Below, in pieces: positions 1 to 9,631 of a stretch of DNA of 64,000 nt. The stretch is from Cellulomonas humilata. Lineage in GTDB: Bacteria > Actinomycetota > Actinomycetes > Actinomycetales > Cellulomonadaceae. Each line of letters begins with the position of its first letter. Positions within the stretch are counted from its first letter, which is position 1. The stretch lies in assembly GCF_030814415.1 (NCBI RefSeq), contig NZ_JAUSVB010000002.1, positions 434,001-498,000 on the forward strand. Reading direction: 5' to 3'. Made by a program: the position numbers and the translations under genes. Below the pieces are notes generated by a model. That model was not told the DNA's origin, did not search any database, and saw only the letters and a program-made list of their open reading frames with translations.

Positions 1-1
1 G

Positions 2-403
2 CCGATGTCGTCGTCGGTGCTGGTGAACCGCGCCGAGCTGCTGGACCTGGTGGACCAGGCGCGGGACGTGCTGCCCAGCCAGCTCTCGCGGGCCGACGAG
101 GTGCTGGCCGACGCGGACGCCGCCCGGTCGGTCGCGCAGGCGGACGCCGATGCGCTCCTGGCGCAGGCGCGGGCGCAGGCCGCGGAGCTGGTCGACCGGG
201 AGGCCGTGGTCGTCGCCGCGCAGGAGCGCGCCGCGGAACTGGTCGCGGAGGCCGAGCAGGTGGCCGAGGGCCTCCGGCGGGACGCCGACGACTACTGCGA
301 CCGCCGGCTGGCGGACTTCGAGATCGACCTGGGCAAGGTGCTGAGCCAGGTGCAGGCAGGCCGCGCCAAGCTCGCAGGGCGGTTGGGCGTCGACGAGACG
401 TGA
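2..403 (+). CDS. DivIVA-like coiled-coil protein (5' end cut by window edge)
   Basis: The readable part gives about 133 residues that are almost entirely heptad-like, Ala/Glu/Arg-rich helix, as in the small DivIVA/AtpF-like coiled-coil proteins that precede DUF177 and rpmF in many actinobacteria. The ATG at position 5 has no ribosome site in view. The codon before it encodes proline, which resembles the internal stretch (MPMSSSVLVNRAEL) of longer relatives, so I treat the gene as starting left of the window. There is no signal peptide and no membrane segment. A scaffold role in cell growth is known for DivIVA relatives but is only inferred here. Confidence 0.7.
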   Translation, partial: PMSSSVLVNRAELLDLVDQARDVLPSQLSRADEVLADADAARSVAQADADALLAQARAQAAELVDREAVVVAAQERAAELVAEAEQVAEGLRRDADDYCDRRLADFEIDLGKVLSQVQAGRAKLAGRLGVDET

Positions 404-426
404 GACCTGCGCCACTCCCAGAGGAT

Positions 427-456
427 TTGGGTGGCCCCTGACCTGTGCCGTAGAGT
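427..456 (+). promoter_or_regulatory. candidate promoter for DUF177-rpmF-rnc-mutM
   Basis: TTGGGT at 427-432 and TAGAGT at 451-456 are separated by 18 bases, a reasonable housekeeping promoter about 55 bases upstream of the DUF177 start. Inference from motif shape only. Confidence 0.35.
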
Positions 457-512
457 TATCCGTTGGTTCTGCCGCTCATGGCTGGACCGAGATCAACGAG
501 GGGACCCTGGCC

Positions 513-1091
513 GTGCCGCGCCCTGTTCACCTCGATCCCCGTTCGCCGTTCGTGCTCGATTCGCACGAGCTCGGTCGACGTCCGGGATCGACGAGGACCG
601 TGCAGCGCACCGTGGGTGCTCCGGATGATCTCGGTACCGACGTGATCGGCATCCCCACCGGGACCGACGTCGAGCTGGATCTGCGGCTCGAGGCGGTCAT
701 GGAGGGGGTCCTGGTCACCGGATCCGTCCGTGGTCGGGCGATCGGGGAGTGCGTGCGCTGCCTGGGTGAGGTCGTCGAGAATGTCGACGTCTCGCTCACG
801 GAGCTGTACGTCTACCCCGAGCGCGCGGCCGTCGCGGTCGAGGACGGCGACGACGAGGAGGACGTGCGCGAGCTCGAGGGCGACCTGGTCGACCTGGAAC
901 CTGCGCTGCGGGACACGGTCGTGCCGGCTCTGCCGTTCCAGCCGCTGTGCCGTCCCGACTGCCCCGGTCTGTGCTCCGAGTGTGGCGCGCGGCTGGCGGA
1001 CGACCCTGACCACTCGCATGAGACGCTTGACCCCCGCTGGTCCGCCCTGAGCGGCCTGCTGGGTTCGAACGACGAGACGAAAGAGAGCTAG
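513..1091 (+). CDS. DUF177 (YceD family) protein
   Basis: This 192-residue protein belongs to the YceD/DUF177 family, which almost always lies directly upstream of rpmF. In plants and bacteria the family is linked to 23S rRNA accumulation; the molecular role is not settled. A CVRC pair at mid-protein and a cysteine cluster near the C-terminus (CRPDCPGLCSECG) look metal-binding. An acidic stretch (EDGDDEED) lies between them. GTG at 513 is chosen because GAGGGG lies 8-14 bases upstream. The stop is two bases before the rpmF start, so the two are probably translated from one message. Confidence 0.9.
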   Translation: MPRPVHLDPRSPFVLDSHELGRRPGSTRTVQRTVGAPDDLGTDVIGIPTGTDVELDLRLEAVMEGVLVTGSVRGRAIGECVRCLGEVVENVDVSLTELYVYPERAAVAVEDGDDEEDVRELEGDLVDLEPALRDTVVPALPFQPLCRPDCPGLCSECGARLADDPDHSHETLDPRWSALSGLLGSNDETKES

Positions 1092-1093
1092 CC

Positions 1094-1291
1094 GTGGCTG
1101 TTCCGAAGCGCAAGATGTCGCGCAGCAACACCCGTGCGCGTCGGTCGCAGTGGAAGACCACTGCCACGACGCTCCACACCTGCCCGCAGTGCAAGGCCAA
1201 CAAGATGCCGCACACGGCGTGCCCGTCGTGCGGTACCTACAAGGACCGTGCCTACGCCGAGGCCGTCCGTACCGAGTTCGAGGTTCGCTGA
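1094..1291 (+). CDS. rpmF: 50S ribosomal protein L32
   Basis: The 65-residue product begins MAVPKRKMSRSNTRARR, the standard L32 N-terminus, and carries the zinc-ribbon pairs CPQC and CPSC. Length is normal for the zinc-containing form. It starts with GTG two bases after the DUF177 stop and is followed by rnc, the usual order. Confidence 0.98.
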   Translation: MAVPKRKMSRSNTRARRSQWKTTATTLHTCPQCKANKMPHTACPSCGTYKDRAYAEAVRTEFEVR

Positions 1292-1349
1292 CCTGAGGCT
1301 CGTGGGCGACGCGCCCCGCCGTGGAGCATTCGATGACCGGAGGACCGGC

Positions 1350-2042
1350 GTGAGTGCCGCGGCAGAGCTCTTGCACGAGAAGCTCGGGGTCCATCTGGAC
1401 CCCGAGCTTCTTGTGCTTGCCCTGACGCACCGCTCGTTCGCGCACGAGGCCGGCGGGATCCCGACCAACGAGCGCCTGGAGTTCCTCGGCGACGCGGTGC
1501 TCGGGCTGGTCGTCACGGAGTCGCTGTACCGCGCGCACCCGGACCTGCCGGAGGGCGCACTCGCGAAGATGCGGGCCGCCACGGTGTCGCAGCGCGCGCT
1601 CGCGCTCGTCGCGCGTGAGCTCGACCTCGGCAGCTACGTGCTGCTGGGCAAGGGCGAGCTGTCGACGGGCGGGCAGGACAAGGACTCGATCCTGTCCGAC
1701 ACGCTCGAGGCGGTGTTCGGGGCCGTCTACCTGAACCACGGCGTCGAGACCGCCCGCGCGGTGGTCGAGCGCCTCGTGGGACCCTCGCTGGTCGCCGCGG
1801 CGGAGCTCGGCGCCGGCCTGGACTGGAAGACGTCGTTGCAGGAGCTGTCGGCGGCCCTCGGCCTCGGTGCGCCGAGCTACGACGTCAGCGGTGAGGGGCC
1901 CGACCACTCGCGCACGTTCACGGCGCGCGCCATCGTCGCCGGTGAGCCGCGCGGCGTCGGCGTCGGTCCGGCCAAGAAGCTCGCCGAGCAGGACGCCGCC
2001 GCGGACGCCTACCGGGTGCTCGCTGCGCAGCTACAGCCCTGA
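1350..2042 (+). CDS. rnc: ribonuclease III
   Basis: RNase III cuts double-stranded RNA in rRNA and mRNA processing. The 230-residue protein has the catalytic signature [13 protein letters not shown] near residue 40, the second acidic site [11 protein letters not shown] near residue 115, and a C-terminal double-stranded RNA-binding domain ending in [16 protein letters not shown]. The GTG at 1350 has GGAGG seven bases upstream and is preferred. An in-frame GTG at 1302 would add 16 residues and cannot be excluded. The stop is one base before the mutM start. Confidence 0.96.
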   Translation: MSAAAELLHEKLGVHLDPELLVLALTHRSFAHEAGGIPTNERLEFLGDAVLGLVVTESLYRAHPDLPEGALAKMRAATVSQRALALVARELDLGSYVLLGKGELSTGGQDKDSILSDTLEAVFGAVYLNHGVETARAVVERLVGPSLVAAAELGAGLDWKTSLQELSAALGLGAPSYDVSGEGPDHSRTFTARAIVAGEPRGVGVGPAKKLAEQDAAADAYRVLAAQLQP

Positions 2043-2043
2043 C

Positions 2044-2946
2044 GTGCCGGAGCTGCCCGAGGTCGAGACCGTCCGGGACGGGCTGGCGCGGCACGTGCTG
2101 GGCCGCACGGTGACCGGCGTCGAGGTGCGGCGCGACTACAGCGTCCGGCGCCACGTCGACGGCCCCCTGGACTTCGCGGGACGGCTGCGCGGCCGACGCC
2201 TGGACGCGGCCGTCCGGCGCGGCAAGTTCCTCTGGCTGCTGCTGGACGAGGACGACGACGCCCTGATGGCGCACCTGGGCATGAGCGGGCAGCTGCTGGT
2301 CCGGGCGGCGGGCCAGGAGCGCCCGGAGCACCCCCACCTGCGCGTCCGGCTCGACCTCGACGACGGGTCCGCCCTGGACTTCGTCGACCAGCGCACGTTC
2401 GGGCACCTGAGCGTCCCCGACCTCGTCCCGACGCCGGACGGTGCACCGGGCGGCCTCGGCTCCCCGCGTCCGGTCGTCCCTGAGCCTGTCGCGCACATCG
2501 CCCGCGACCTGCTCGACCCGGTGCTGGACCGCGCGGCACTCGTCGCGGCGGTGCGTCGGCGGAAGACCGGGATCAAGCGCGCCCTGCTGGACCAGACGGT
2601 CGTGTCCGGGATCGGCAACATCTACGCCGACGAAGGCCTCTGGAGGGCGCAGCTGCACTACGCGCGGCCCACGGAGACGCTGCGCCGGGCCGAGGTCGAG
2701 CGCGCGCTGGACGGTGCGGCCGAGGTGATGACCGAGGCCCTCGTGCAGGGCGGGACCAGCTTCGACGCGCTCTACGTGAACGTGAACGGCGCCTCGGGGT
2801 ACTTCGACCGCTCGCTCGCGGTGTACGGGCAGGAGGGCCGACCGTGCCCCCGCTGCGGCACCCCGGTGCGCCGCGACGAGTTCATGAACCGCTCGTCCTA
2901 CAGCTGCCCGCGGTGCCAGCCGCGTCCGCGCAGAGGCCGCTTCTAG
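2044..2946 (+). CDS. mutM: formamidopyrimidine-DNA glycosylase
   Basis: MutM removes 8-oxoguanine and other oxidised bases by glycosylase and AP-lyase action. The start is fixed by the obligatory N-terminus (M)PELPEVE, where Pro2 is the nucleophile and Glu3 the acid. The 300-residue protein has the helix-two-turn-helix segment [12 protein letters not shown] and the C-terminal zinc finger formed by CPRC and CPRC. It starts one base after the rnc stop. The stop overlaps the end of the convergent dehydrogenase by four bases. Confidence 0.97.
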   Translation: MPELPEVETVRDGLARHVLGRTVTGVEVRRDYSVRRHVDGPLDFAGRLRGRRLDAAVRRGKFLWLLLDEDDDALMAHLGMSGQLLVRAAGQERPEHPHLRVRLDLDDGSALDFVDQRTFGHLSVPDLVPTPDGAPGGLGSPRPVVPEPVAHIARDLLDPVLDRAALVAAVRRRKTGIKRALLDQTVVSGIGNIYADEGLWRAQLHYARPTETLRRAEVERALDGAAEVMTEALVQGGTSFDALYVNVNGASGYFDRSLAVYGQEGRPCPRCGTPVRRDEFMNRSSYSCPRCQPRPRRGRF

Positions 2947-3887
2947 CGCGCGACGACGTTGCGGAGCTGGCCCCCGGACAGGAACGCCGTGAGGTTCGCG
3001 GCCACCAGCTCCCCGGCGCCCCTCGGGCGACCGCCCGCGGCGTGCGGGCTGATCAGCACCTGGGGCTCGTCCCAGAGCGGGGAGTCGGCCGGGAGGGGTT
3101 CGGTCTCGAACACGTCGAGTGCGGCGCCTGCCAGCCGGCCCGACCGGAGCGCGTCGAGCAGCGCGGCCTCGTCGAGCGTCGCACCGCGGCCGACGTTGAC
3201 CACCCATGCCCGCGCGGGCAGCAGGGACAGGACGCCGGCGTCGACCGCGTGCCGGGTCTGCTCGGTGGCGGGCAGCAACGAGATCAGCACGTCGGTGTGC
3301 GGCAGGTGGTCCGGCAGGTCGAACGCCGAGATCACCGGGTAGCCGTGCCGGTCACCGGCGACGGTCGCGACGCCCGTGACCTGCGCGCCCAGTGCGCTGA
3401 GCAGCGGCGCCAGCCGGGCGGCGATCGACCCGAAGCCCCAGATCAGCACGTGCGCGCCGTCGAGCGACCGGAACTCGGGTGCGCTCCGGGCGTCCTGCAT
3501 GCCACCGAGCTCGCCGGCCCAGCGGCGCTCCGCCTGCGCGCGGACGAGGTCCGGCAGCCGTCGGGCCGCCGCCAGCACCAGCGCGAGAGTGTGCTCGGCC
3601 ACCGGCCCGTCATGCAGCCCCCGTCCCGAGGTGAGGACGACGTCGTCCGCGAACCCCGCCGCGAGCGCCGCGTCCGGGCCCGCCGCGAGCGTCTGCACCC
3701 ACCGCAGTGCCGTGAGGCGGCGGGCGGCGTCGGCCGTCTGCTCCGGATCGTTGCCCCACAGCACGAGCGCCTCGGCATCGAGTGCGTCGTCGGGCACCGG
3801 TGCGTGCACGTCGTAGCGCACCACCCGCACGTCGGCAGGCACGGTCGGGTCGTCGGACATCGTCGTGGGCAGCAGCAGTGTCGTCAC
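2943..3887 (-). CDS. D-isomer specific 2-hydroxyacid dehydrogenase
   Basis: This is a 314-residue NAD-dependent 2-hydroxyacid dehydrogenase of the SerA/GhrA type. It has a Rossmann motif written GFGSIA rather than GxGxxG, the active-site arginine region [13 protein letters not shown], the glutamate segment [11 protein letters not shown] and the catalytic histidine in SPHAAG. It is shorter than SerA and lacks an ACT domain, so the substrate is more likely glyoxylate, hydroxypyruvate or a similar 2-oxoacid than phosphoglycerate. The GTG start lies 18 bases from the divergent regulator start, so the promoters overlap. Confidence 0.88.
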   Translation of the reverse strand: MTTLLLPTTMSDDPTVPADVRVVRYDVHAPVPDDALDAEALVLWGNDPEQTADAARRLTALRWVQTLAAGPDAALAAGFADDVVLTSGRGLHDGPVAEHTLALVLAAARRLPDLVRAQAERRWAGELGGMQDARSAPEFRSLDGAHVLIWGFGSIAARLAPLLSALGAQVTGVATVAGDRHGYPVISAFDLPDHLPHTDVLISLLPATEQTRHAVDAGVLSLLPARAWVVNVGRGATLDEAALLDALRSGRLAGAALDVFETEPLPADSPLWDEPQVLISPHAAGGRPRGAGELVAANLTAFLSGGQLRNVVAR

Positions 3888-3893
3888 TCTGGC

Positions 3894-3899
3894 TACGAT
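3894..3899 (+). promoter_or_regulatory. -10 box giving a leaderless devR-like transcript
   Basis: TACGAT ends six bases before the GTG at 3906. With transcription starting about seven bases after the -10 box, the mRNA would begin at the start codon. No Shine-Dalgarno sequence precedes that GTG, which agrees with leaderless translation. Confidence 0.45.
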
Positions 3900-3905
3900 G
3901 CCATC

Positions 3906-4571
3906 GTGGCCTCACCCAGCGCCTCCGCAGGTCCCATCACCGTGATGATCGTCGACGACCACGAGGTGGTCCGTCGGGGCATCGCGGAGGTGGTGGACCG
4001 GGCCGAGGGCATGACGGTCGTCGCGGAGGCCGGCTCGGTGGCGGACGGGGTGCGGCGAGCCGACCTGGTCCGGCCCCAGATCGTGCTCGTGGACCTGCAG
4101 CTGCCGGACGGCACCGGGATCGAGCTCCTGCGTGCGCTGCGCGAACGGCTCCCGGAGGCACGGGCGATCGTCCTGACGTCGTTCGACGACGACGGCGCGC
4201 TGGCGGCCGCGCTCGACGAGGGAGCAGCCGCCTACCTGCTGAAGTCCGTGCGCGGTGCGGAGATCACGGAGGTGATCCGCGCGGTCGCGGCGGGGCGGGT
4301 CCTGCTCGACCAGCGGACGGTCACCCGGCACAAGGCCCGTCACGACGACCCGACGGACGGACTGACGCCCAGCGAGCTGCGCGTCGTCGAGCTCATCGGC
4401 GAGGGGATGTCCAACCGCGAGATCGCGGAACGGCTCGGGGTCGTCGAGAAGACCGTGAAGAACCACATCACCTCCGTGCTCGCGAAGATGGGCCTGCAGC
4501 GCCGCACCCAGGTCGCGGCGTGGGTGGCGTCGCGAGCACGCACGAGCTGGCGGGTCGAGCCGGGCGGCTGA
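3906..4571 (+). CDS. devR: DevR/NarL-type response regulator
   Basis: The 221-residue protein has a receiver domain (acidic pocket VDDH at 16-19, phospho-acceptor Asp63 in VLVDLQLPDG, then LTSF and the lysine in LLKS) and a C-terminal LuxR-type helix-turn-helix. The DNA-contact segment EKTVKN and the following LAKMGLQRRTQ closely match mycobacterial DevR/DosR, as do VDDHEVVRRG and EAGSVA at the N-terminus. It converges with a DevS-like kinase 16 bases away, the likely partner. Known DevR proteins activate genes on oxygen loss or NO; that role is inferred here. Confidence 0.88.
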   Translation: MASPSASAGPITVMIVDDHEVVRRGIAEVVDRAEGMTVVAEAGSVADGVRRADLVRPQIVLVDLQLPDGTGIELLRALRERLPEARAIVLTSFDDDGALAAALDEGAAAYLLKSVRGAEITEVIRAVAAGRVLLDQRTVTRHKARHDDPTDGLTPSELRVVELIGEGMSNREIAERLGVVEKTVKNHITSVLAKMGLQRRTQVAAWVASRARTSWRVEPGG

Positions 4572-4587
4572 GCCGGCGTCCTCGGGG

Positions 4588-6267
4588 TCACTCCAGAGGT
4601 GCTTCCCAGGTGAGCAGCGTGCCGGGGCCGTCGCGACGCGCGCCGATCTGTGCGGTCCCCCCGTGCTGACGGGCGCGTTGCGCGAGGTTCCGGGTGCCCG
4701 AGCTGCGGCGGCCGTCCGCCGGGAGCCCCACGCCGTCGTCCTCGACCTCGACCCGGACGGAGCCCTGCGAGCCCGCGCCGACGACGTGCACGCGTACGGC
4801 GACGGCCGAGGCCCGCGCGTGCCGGGCTGCGTTGGCCAGCCCTTCGCGCACGACCGCCACCACGTCGGACGTCAGCTCCGGACCGACCCGACCGTTCAGC
4901 CTGTCCTCGTCGAGGCTGCCCCCGACGACCGTGACAGCGTCGAGGCTGACGACGAAGGACGGGGCGAAGCCGAGGCCGGTCCGCGCGAGTGACGTCTCCC
5001 GCACCAGCCGCTCGACCAGGCCGGTCGTGGCGTCCGGGTCCCGCAGGTCGTGCACGATCTGCCGGATCTGCCGCACCGAGCCGTCGACGTTGTCGAGGGC
5101 CTCGTCGAGGATGGCGGTCAGCTCGGTGGCGTCCACGCCGCGGGCCGCACGTCGTCGGACGGTCTCCAGCTGCAGCCCCGTCGCGAACAGCTGCTGGATG
5201 GCGAGGTCGTGCAGGTCGCGGGCGATGCGTTCGCGCTCGTCCAGCAGAGCCGCGAGGTCGTGGGCGTGACGTCCGGCGGCCAGCTGGGTGGCGAGCGCTG
5301 CCTGGGCGGCGAACGACTCCGCGGTGATCAGGTCGCTCGGCTCGAACGGGGGTGCGCCGACCTTCCGCAGCAGGATCAGCACCCCGACAGCGCCGCCGGG
5401 CGCCGGCACACGGGTGAACAAGGCCGGACCGAACGACCGCATGGCGGGCGTGGCGACGGTGCGGGCTCGGGCGAGGGACGACGTGATCAGCCCCTTGCCC
5501 TCCGTGATCACCGTCCACGCCCGAGAGCCGGGAGGCATCGGAGTGCCGAGCAGCTTCTGACGCTCGCGACCCACCGCGACCTCGATGAGCAGCTCGCCGC
5601 CCACCCCGGGAAGCGCCAGCGCCGCTGCGTCCGCCTGGTCGGCGTCCCGGGCGGTCGAGACGATGCGTTCGAGCGCGTCCTCCTCGTCGATGCCCTCGAG
5701 CAGCATGGTGGTGAGGTCCTGCCCGGCGCGGAGCCAGTGCTCGCGCCGCTGCGCGTCGGCGTACAGGTTCGCGTTGGTGATCGCTGCCTCGGCTGCCGAG
5801 GTCAGCGATGCGACGACGTCCTCGTCCTCCTGGGTGAAGCCGCCGGCCTTCTCGGACAGGTAGAGCAGACCGAACACGCGTCCGCCGACGCGCACCGAGG
5901 TACCGAGGAACGCGACCTCCGACGGGTGGTCGGGCTGGATGCCGCGGAACGCCGGGTGCTCGCGCACGTCGGTGAGGCGCAGCGTCCCGGTCTCGGGGAC
6001 CTCACCGAGTGCACCGAGCGCGATGGGCGCCGTGCGCAGGACCTCGGCGACCGTCCCCGGCACGCCGGTGGACACGAGGGCCGTGGACACCCCGCGCTCG
6101 TCGAGCACCGTGAGCGCCCCGTATGGGGCTCCGGTGAGGTCAGCGGCGACCTCGACGAACCGCTCGAGCACGGTGGACAGCTCGAGCTCGCCGGTGATCG
6201 CCACGACCGCGGCGACCACGGCGTCGTGCGTGATCGGCGGCGGACCCGAACGCGTCTGCTCGGCCAC
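4588..6267 (-). CDS. devS: DevS/DosT-like two-GAF histidine kinase
   Basis: The 559-residue kinase has GAF domains at about 30-145 and 175-325, a HisKA_3 dimerisation segment with the phospho-histidine in ERIARDLHDL near 346, and an HATPase_c domain from about 460 (REGLANAARHA, VEDDGVGLP). His114 (in PDHPSEVAFLG) and Tyr136 (in FGLLYLSEK) sit 22 residues apart, the same spacing as the heme-ligand His149 and distal Tyr171 of M. tuberculosis DevS as I recall that sequence. Heme binding is therefore plausible but not shown. GTG at 6267 has AGGAG upstream and lies 14 bases after the cydC stop, so the kinase is probably co-transcribed with cytochrome bd genes. Confidence 0.88.
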   Translation of the reverse strand: MAEQTRSGPPPITHDAVVAAVVAITGELELSTVLERFVEVAADLTGAPYGALTVLDERGVSTALVSTGVPGTVAEVLRTAPIALGALGEVPETGTLRLTDVREHPAFRGIQPDHPSEVAFLGTSVRVGGRVFGLLYLSEKAGGFTQEDEDVVASLTSAAEAAITNANLYADAQRREHWLRAGQDLTTMLLEGIDEEDALERIVSTARDADQADAAALALPGVGGELLIEVAVGRERQKLLGTPMPPGSRAWTVITEGKGLITSSLARARTVATPAMRSFGPALFTRVPAPGGAVGVLILLRKVGAPPFEPSDLITAESFAAQAALATQLAAGRHAHDLAALLDERERIARDLHDLAIQQLFATGLQLETVRRRAARGVDATELTAILDEALDNVDGSVRQIRQIVHDLRDPDATTGLVERLVRETSLARTGLGFAPSFVVSLDAVTVVGGSLDEDRLNGRVGPELTSDVVAVVREGLANAARHARASAVAVRVHVVGAGSQGSVRVEVEDDGVGLPADGRRSSGTRNLAQRARQHGGTAQIGARRDGPGTLLTWEAPLE

Positions 6268-6281
6268 GGTCCGGTCTCCTG

Positions 6282-7997
6282 TCAGTCGGTCGCGCGCTCT
6301 CGCTCCCACGCGTCACGGTAGTCCGGGACGGTCGCCAGGAGCTCGGTGTGCGCGCCACGCGCGCGGATGCGTCCGGCGTCGAGCAGGAGGACCTCGTCGG
6401 CGGCGGCCAGCGGGCTGAGCCGATGGGTGACGACGACCACCCCGCGCGGGTCGTTCAGCAGGTCCGTGACCAGGGCGTCCGCGCGTTCCGGGTCGAGGTG
6501 CTCGGCGGGCTCGTCGACGAGGAGGAGCGGCGCGGTTGACACCAGGGCCCGCGCGACGAGCAGCCGGCGTCGTTCGCCGCCGGACAGCGTGCGGGCGTCC
6601 GGGCCGACGACGGTGTCGAGCCCGTCGGGGAGACCGTCGAGCCACTCCGCCAGGCCGACCCGGGCCAGGACGCTGGTGGCTTCCGGGGCGGTGAGATCAC
6701 CGCGCGCGACGCGCAGGTTCTCCAGCACAGTGGTCCCGAAGACGTGGGCGTCCTCCGTGCCGACGACGACCGCCGCGGCGACGGTGTGCCGGTCGAGGTG
6801 CTCGACGTCGTGCCCGTCGAGCGTGAGGGTGCCGGCCTGCCGGGGGAGCAGTCCTGCGAGGGTGAGCAGCGTGGTCGTCTTGCCCGTGCCGGACGGTCCG
6901 ACGATGGCGACGGAGCGGCCGGGCCGCAGGTCGAGCGCCAGCTCGGTGACGACCGGGGGAGTGCCCGGCCAGCCGCAGGCGAGGTCCGTCGCGACGAGCG
7001 GGGGACGGCCGGGGGCGTCGTCGGTGGCCGGTGGGTCCGTCGGGGCGTCGAGCAGTGCGAGCACCCGGGCCGCCGCGGCGCGGGAACGCTGGACCTGGAT
7101 CGCGGCGGCGGGCAGGAGCGACGTCGCCTCGAACGCCGCGAGCGGGGTGAGCACGACCACGGCGAGCTCGACGGGCGACAGCAGCCCGGCACCGACGGCC
7201 GGGACGCCGGTGAGCAGGGCCGCCAGCATCGCGGCTCCGACGGCGAGCTGGCCCAGCCCGGCAGCGATCGCGGCGGGACCGGCCCCGGCGTCGGTGGCGG
7301 CCGCGAGGCGCCGGTCGGACGCGCGCAGCGCCGCGAGCTCGGCGTCCGCCCGGCCGCCGACCAGGAGCGGACCGGCGTCGTCCAGCAGGCCGAGCGCAGT
7401 CGCGGTCATGTCCGCGCGGCTCTGCAGGGCGCGTTGCTCCGTGCCGTGCGCGGCGCGGGCGGCGATCGCGGGGGCGACGACGCCCGCCAGCACGAGGCAC
7501 ACGCCCAGCGCGAGGCCGGCCGGGGGCCAGAACGCGCACATGGCGAGCACGGTGCCCGCGCCGAGCGCCGCGGCGACCCCCGCCGGCAGCAGACCCCGCA
7601 CCACCACGTCACCGACCGTGTCGACGTCCGCGCCGACCCGCGCGAGCAGGTCCCCGCGCCGCACCCGCAGGAGCGTCTCGGGCCGGGCGACCGCGAGCCG
7701 CTCGTACAGGGTCGTGCGCAGCTCGGTCATGCCACGCAGGGCGACGTCGTGGGACACCAGTCGCTCGAGGTAGCGCAGCACCCCGCGGCCGATGCCGAAC
7801 GCGCGCACGGCGACGGTCGCGACCGACAGCTGGAGCACCGGTGGCATCTGCGAGGCGCGGGCGATCAGCCAGGCCGACACCGCGGCCAGCGCGACCCCGC
7901 AGCCGAGCGCGAGCGTCCCGAGCAGGAGGGCGAGCGCGAACCGGCGCGGATCGAGGTCGAGGAGCCGGACCGCGCGGCGCAGCGTGCCCCGGGTCAT
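6282..7997 (-). CDS. cydC: CydC subunit of the CydDC ABC exporter
   Basis: CydDC exports cysteine and glutathione or affects heme supply, and is needed to assemble cytochrome bd. The 571-residue subunit has an N-terminal six-helix membrane domain, then an ATPase domain with Walker A GPSGTGKTTT near 366, signature LSGGERRR near 469 and Walker B LLLVDEPAEHLD near 490. The start ATG overlaps the cydD stop in an ATGA, so translation is coupled. Membrane helices such as FALALLLGTLALGCGVALAA are clear. Confidence 0.95.
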   Translation of the reverse strand: MTRGTLRRAVRLLDLDPRRFALALLLGTLALGCGVALAAVSAWLIARASQMPPVLQLSVATVAVRAFGIGRGVLRYLERLVSHDVALRGMTELRTTLYERLAVARPETLLRVRRGDLLARVGADVDTVGDVVVRGLLPAGVAAALGAGTVLAMCAFWPPAGLALGVCLVLAGVVAPAIAARAAHGTEQRALQSRADMTATALGLLDDAGPLLVGGRADAELAALRASDRRLAAATDAGAGPAAIAAGLGQLAVGAAMLAALLTGVPAVGAGLLSPVELAVVVLTPLAAFEATSLLPAAAIQVQRSRAAAARVLALLDAPTDPPATDDAPGRPPLVATDLACGWPGTPPVVTELALDLRPGRSVAIVGPSGTGKTTTLLTLAGLLPRQAGTLTLDGHDVEHLDRHTVAAAVVVGTEDAHVFGTTVLENLRVARGDLTAPEATSVLARVGLAEWLDGLPDGLDTVVGPDARTLSGGERRRLLVARALVSTAPLLLVDEPAEHLDPERADALVTDLLNDPRGVVVVTHRLSPLAAADEVLLLDAGRIRARGAHTELLATVPDYRDAWERERATD

Positions 7998-9631
7998 GCG
8001 AGCACCGCAGCGGTCGACCGGACCTGCACGACGTCGTCGGCCACCGCGACCAGCGACGGGCGGTGCGCCACGAGCAGCACGCTCCTGCCTGCGTCCCGCA
8101 GCGCGCGGACGGTGTCGAGGACCACCTGCTCGCCGGCTGCGTCCAGGTGTGCCGTGGGCTCGTCGAGGACCACCAGCGGTGTGCTCGACAGCAGCGTGCG
8201 GGTCAGCGCGACGCGTTGGCGCTGGCCCAGGCTCAGGCCCGCGCCGCCGCGGCCCAGCGAGGTGGCCCAGCCGTCGGGCAGGGTCGCGAGCACGGCGTCG
8301 AGGCCCGTGAGCGCGGCGGCGGTCGCGCGCGAGCCGTCGTCGCCGCCGACGAGCTCCGCCACCGTGCCCGGCTCGAGCACGGGTCGCTGCGGCAGCCAGG
8401 ACACCTGTGCCCAGAGGGACGCGGGATCGACCTCGGTGAGGTCCACGCCGTCGATCGAGGCGGTGCCCTCGTCGGGTCGGACCAGCCCGAGCGCGATCTC
8501 GAGCGCCGTGGTCTTGCCGACGCCGCTCGGACCGGTCAGTGCGACGACCGTGCCCGGTCGCAGCACCAGGTCGAGGTTGTGCGGCGTGCTGCCGCCCGAG
8601 GTCCGGACCGCCACGTCGTCGAGGCGCAGGACCGCCGTCCGCAGGTCGGGCGCCGTCCGTGTCCCCGCGGCGGGAACGGGGGTCTCCAGCACCTCGAACG
8701 CACGCCCCGCCGCCGCGACCCCGTCGGCCGCGGCATGGAACTGGACCCCGACCTGACGCAGCGGCAGGAACACCTCGGGCGCCAGGACGAGGACCGCGAT
8801 CCCGGTGACCAGGTCGAGGTTCCCCTCCACCAGTCGCAGCCCGATGCCGACCGCGACGAGAGCCACCGACAACGTGGTCAGCAGCTCCAGCACCATGCCT
8901 GACAGGAACGCGATGCGCAGCGTCCCCATGGTCGCCCGACGGTGCGCGTCGCCGAGCGTCCGCACGCGGGCACCGGGACCGCGCTCCCGTCCGTGCGCCC
9001 GCAGCGTCGGCAGGCCGGCGAGCAGGTCGAGGACCTGCGAACCGAGCCGCTGCATGCTGACCAGGCCCTGCTCGGACCTGCCCTGCGTGAGCCGCCCGAC
9101 GAGGACCATGAAGATCGGCACCAGCGGCAGCACGACGACGAGGATCGCGGCGGAGACCCAGTCGAGCCCGAGCACCACGAGCAGGACGCCCGGCGTGACG
9201 GTCGCCGCGAGGATGAGCTGCGGCAGGTAGCGCACGAAGTACGGCTCGAGCGCGTCGAGCCCTCGCGTGGCGAGCGTGACCACTGCCGGGCCCTCGCCGG
9301 AGGCCAGCCATCGCGGACCCAGCGCCACGGCGTGCGCCACGACCTGCTCGCGCAGCTCGCCGACCGTCCGGGTGGCCGCGCGGTGCGCGAAGCGCTCCTG
9401 CACCGCGGTGACCAGCGTCCGGACCGCCACGACGGCCGCGAGCCACGCGATCGTCGGGCGCAGGACGTCCAGCGTGGCGCCGTCCGAGACGGCGGCACCC
9501 AGCGCGTGCGCGAGCAGCAGCGCCTGGGCGACGACCAACGCTGCCGTTACCGCGCCGAGCGCCGCCGTGAGGGCGACGTAACCCCGGGCGGCTCGCGCGT
9601 GCCGCAGCAGGCGTGGGTCGAGCGGCCTCAC
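7994..9631 (-). CDS. cydD: CydD subunit of the CydDC ABC exporter
   Basis: This is the 545-residue partner of CydC, with a membrane domain and an ATPase domain. Walker A is GPSGVGKTTAL near 367, the signature is degenerate (LSLGQRQRV), and Walker B is VVLDEPTAHLD. GTG at 9631 overlaps the cydB stop by four bases. The order cydA-cydB-cydD-cydC is the usual actinobacterial operon. Confidence 0.95.
   Translation of the reverse strand: MRPLDPRLLRHARAARGYVALTAALGAVTAALVVAQALLLAHALGAAVSDGATLDVLRPTIAWLAAVVAVRTLVTAVQERFAHRAATRTVGELREQVVAHAVALGPRWLASGEGPAVVTLATRGLDALEPYFVRYLPQLILAATVTPGVLLVVLGLDWVSAAILVVVLPLVPIFMVLVGRLTQGRSEQGLVSMQRLGSQVLDLLAGLPTLRAHGRERGPGARVRTLGDAHRRATMGTLRIAFLSGMVLELLTTLSVALVAVGIGLRLVEGNLDLVTGIAVLVLAPEVFLPLRQVGVQFHAAADGVAAAGRAFEVLETPVPAAGTRTAPDLRTAVLRLDDVAVRTSGGSTPHNLDLVLRPGTVVALTGPSGVGKTTALEIALGLVRPDEGTASIDGVDLTEVDPASLWAQVSWLPQRPVLEPGTVAELVGGDDGSRATAAALTGLDAVLATLPDGWATSLGRGGAGLSLGQRQRVALTRTLLSSTPLVVLDEPTAHLDAAGEQVVLDTVRALRDAGRSVLLVAHRPSLVAVADDVVQVRSTAAVLA

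Noticed and set aside
3906..4571. CRISPR arrays or phage structural genes anywhere in the window
   Set aside because: No regularly spaced repeats, cas genes or capsid/tail genes were seen; the holin-like protein at 39764 belongs to a host membrane operon.
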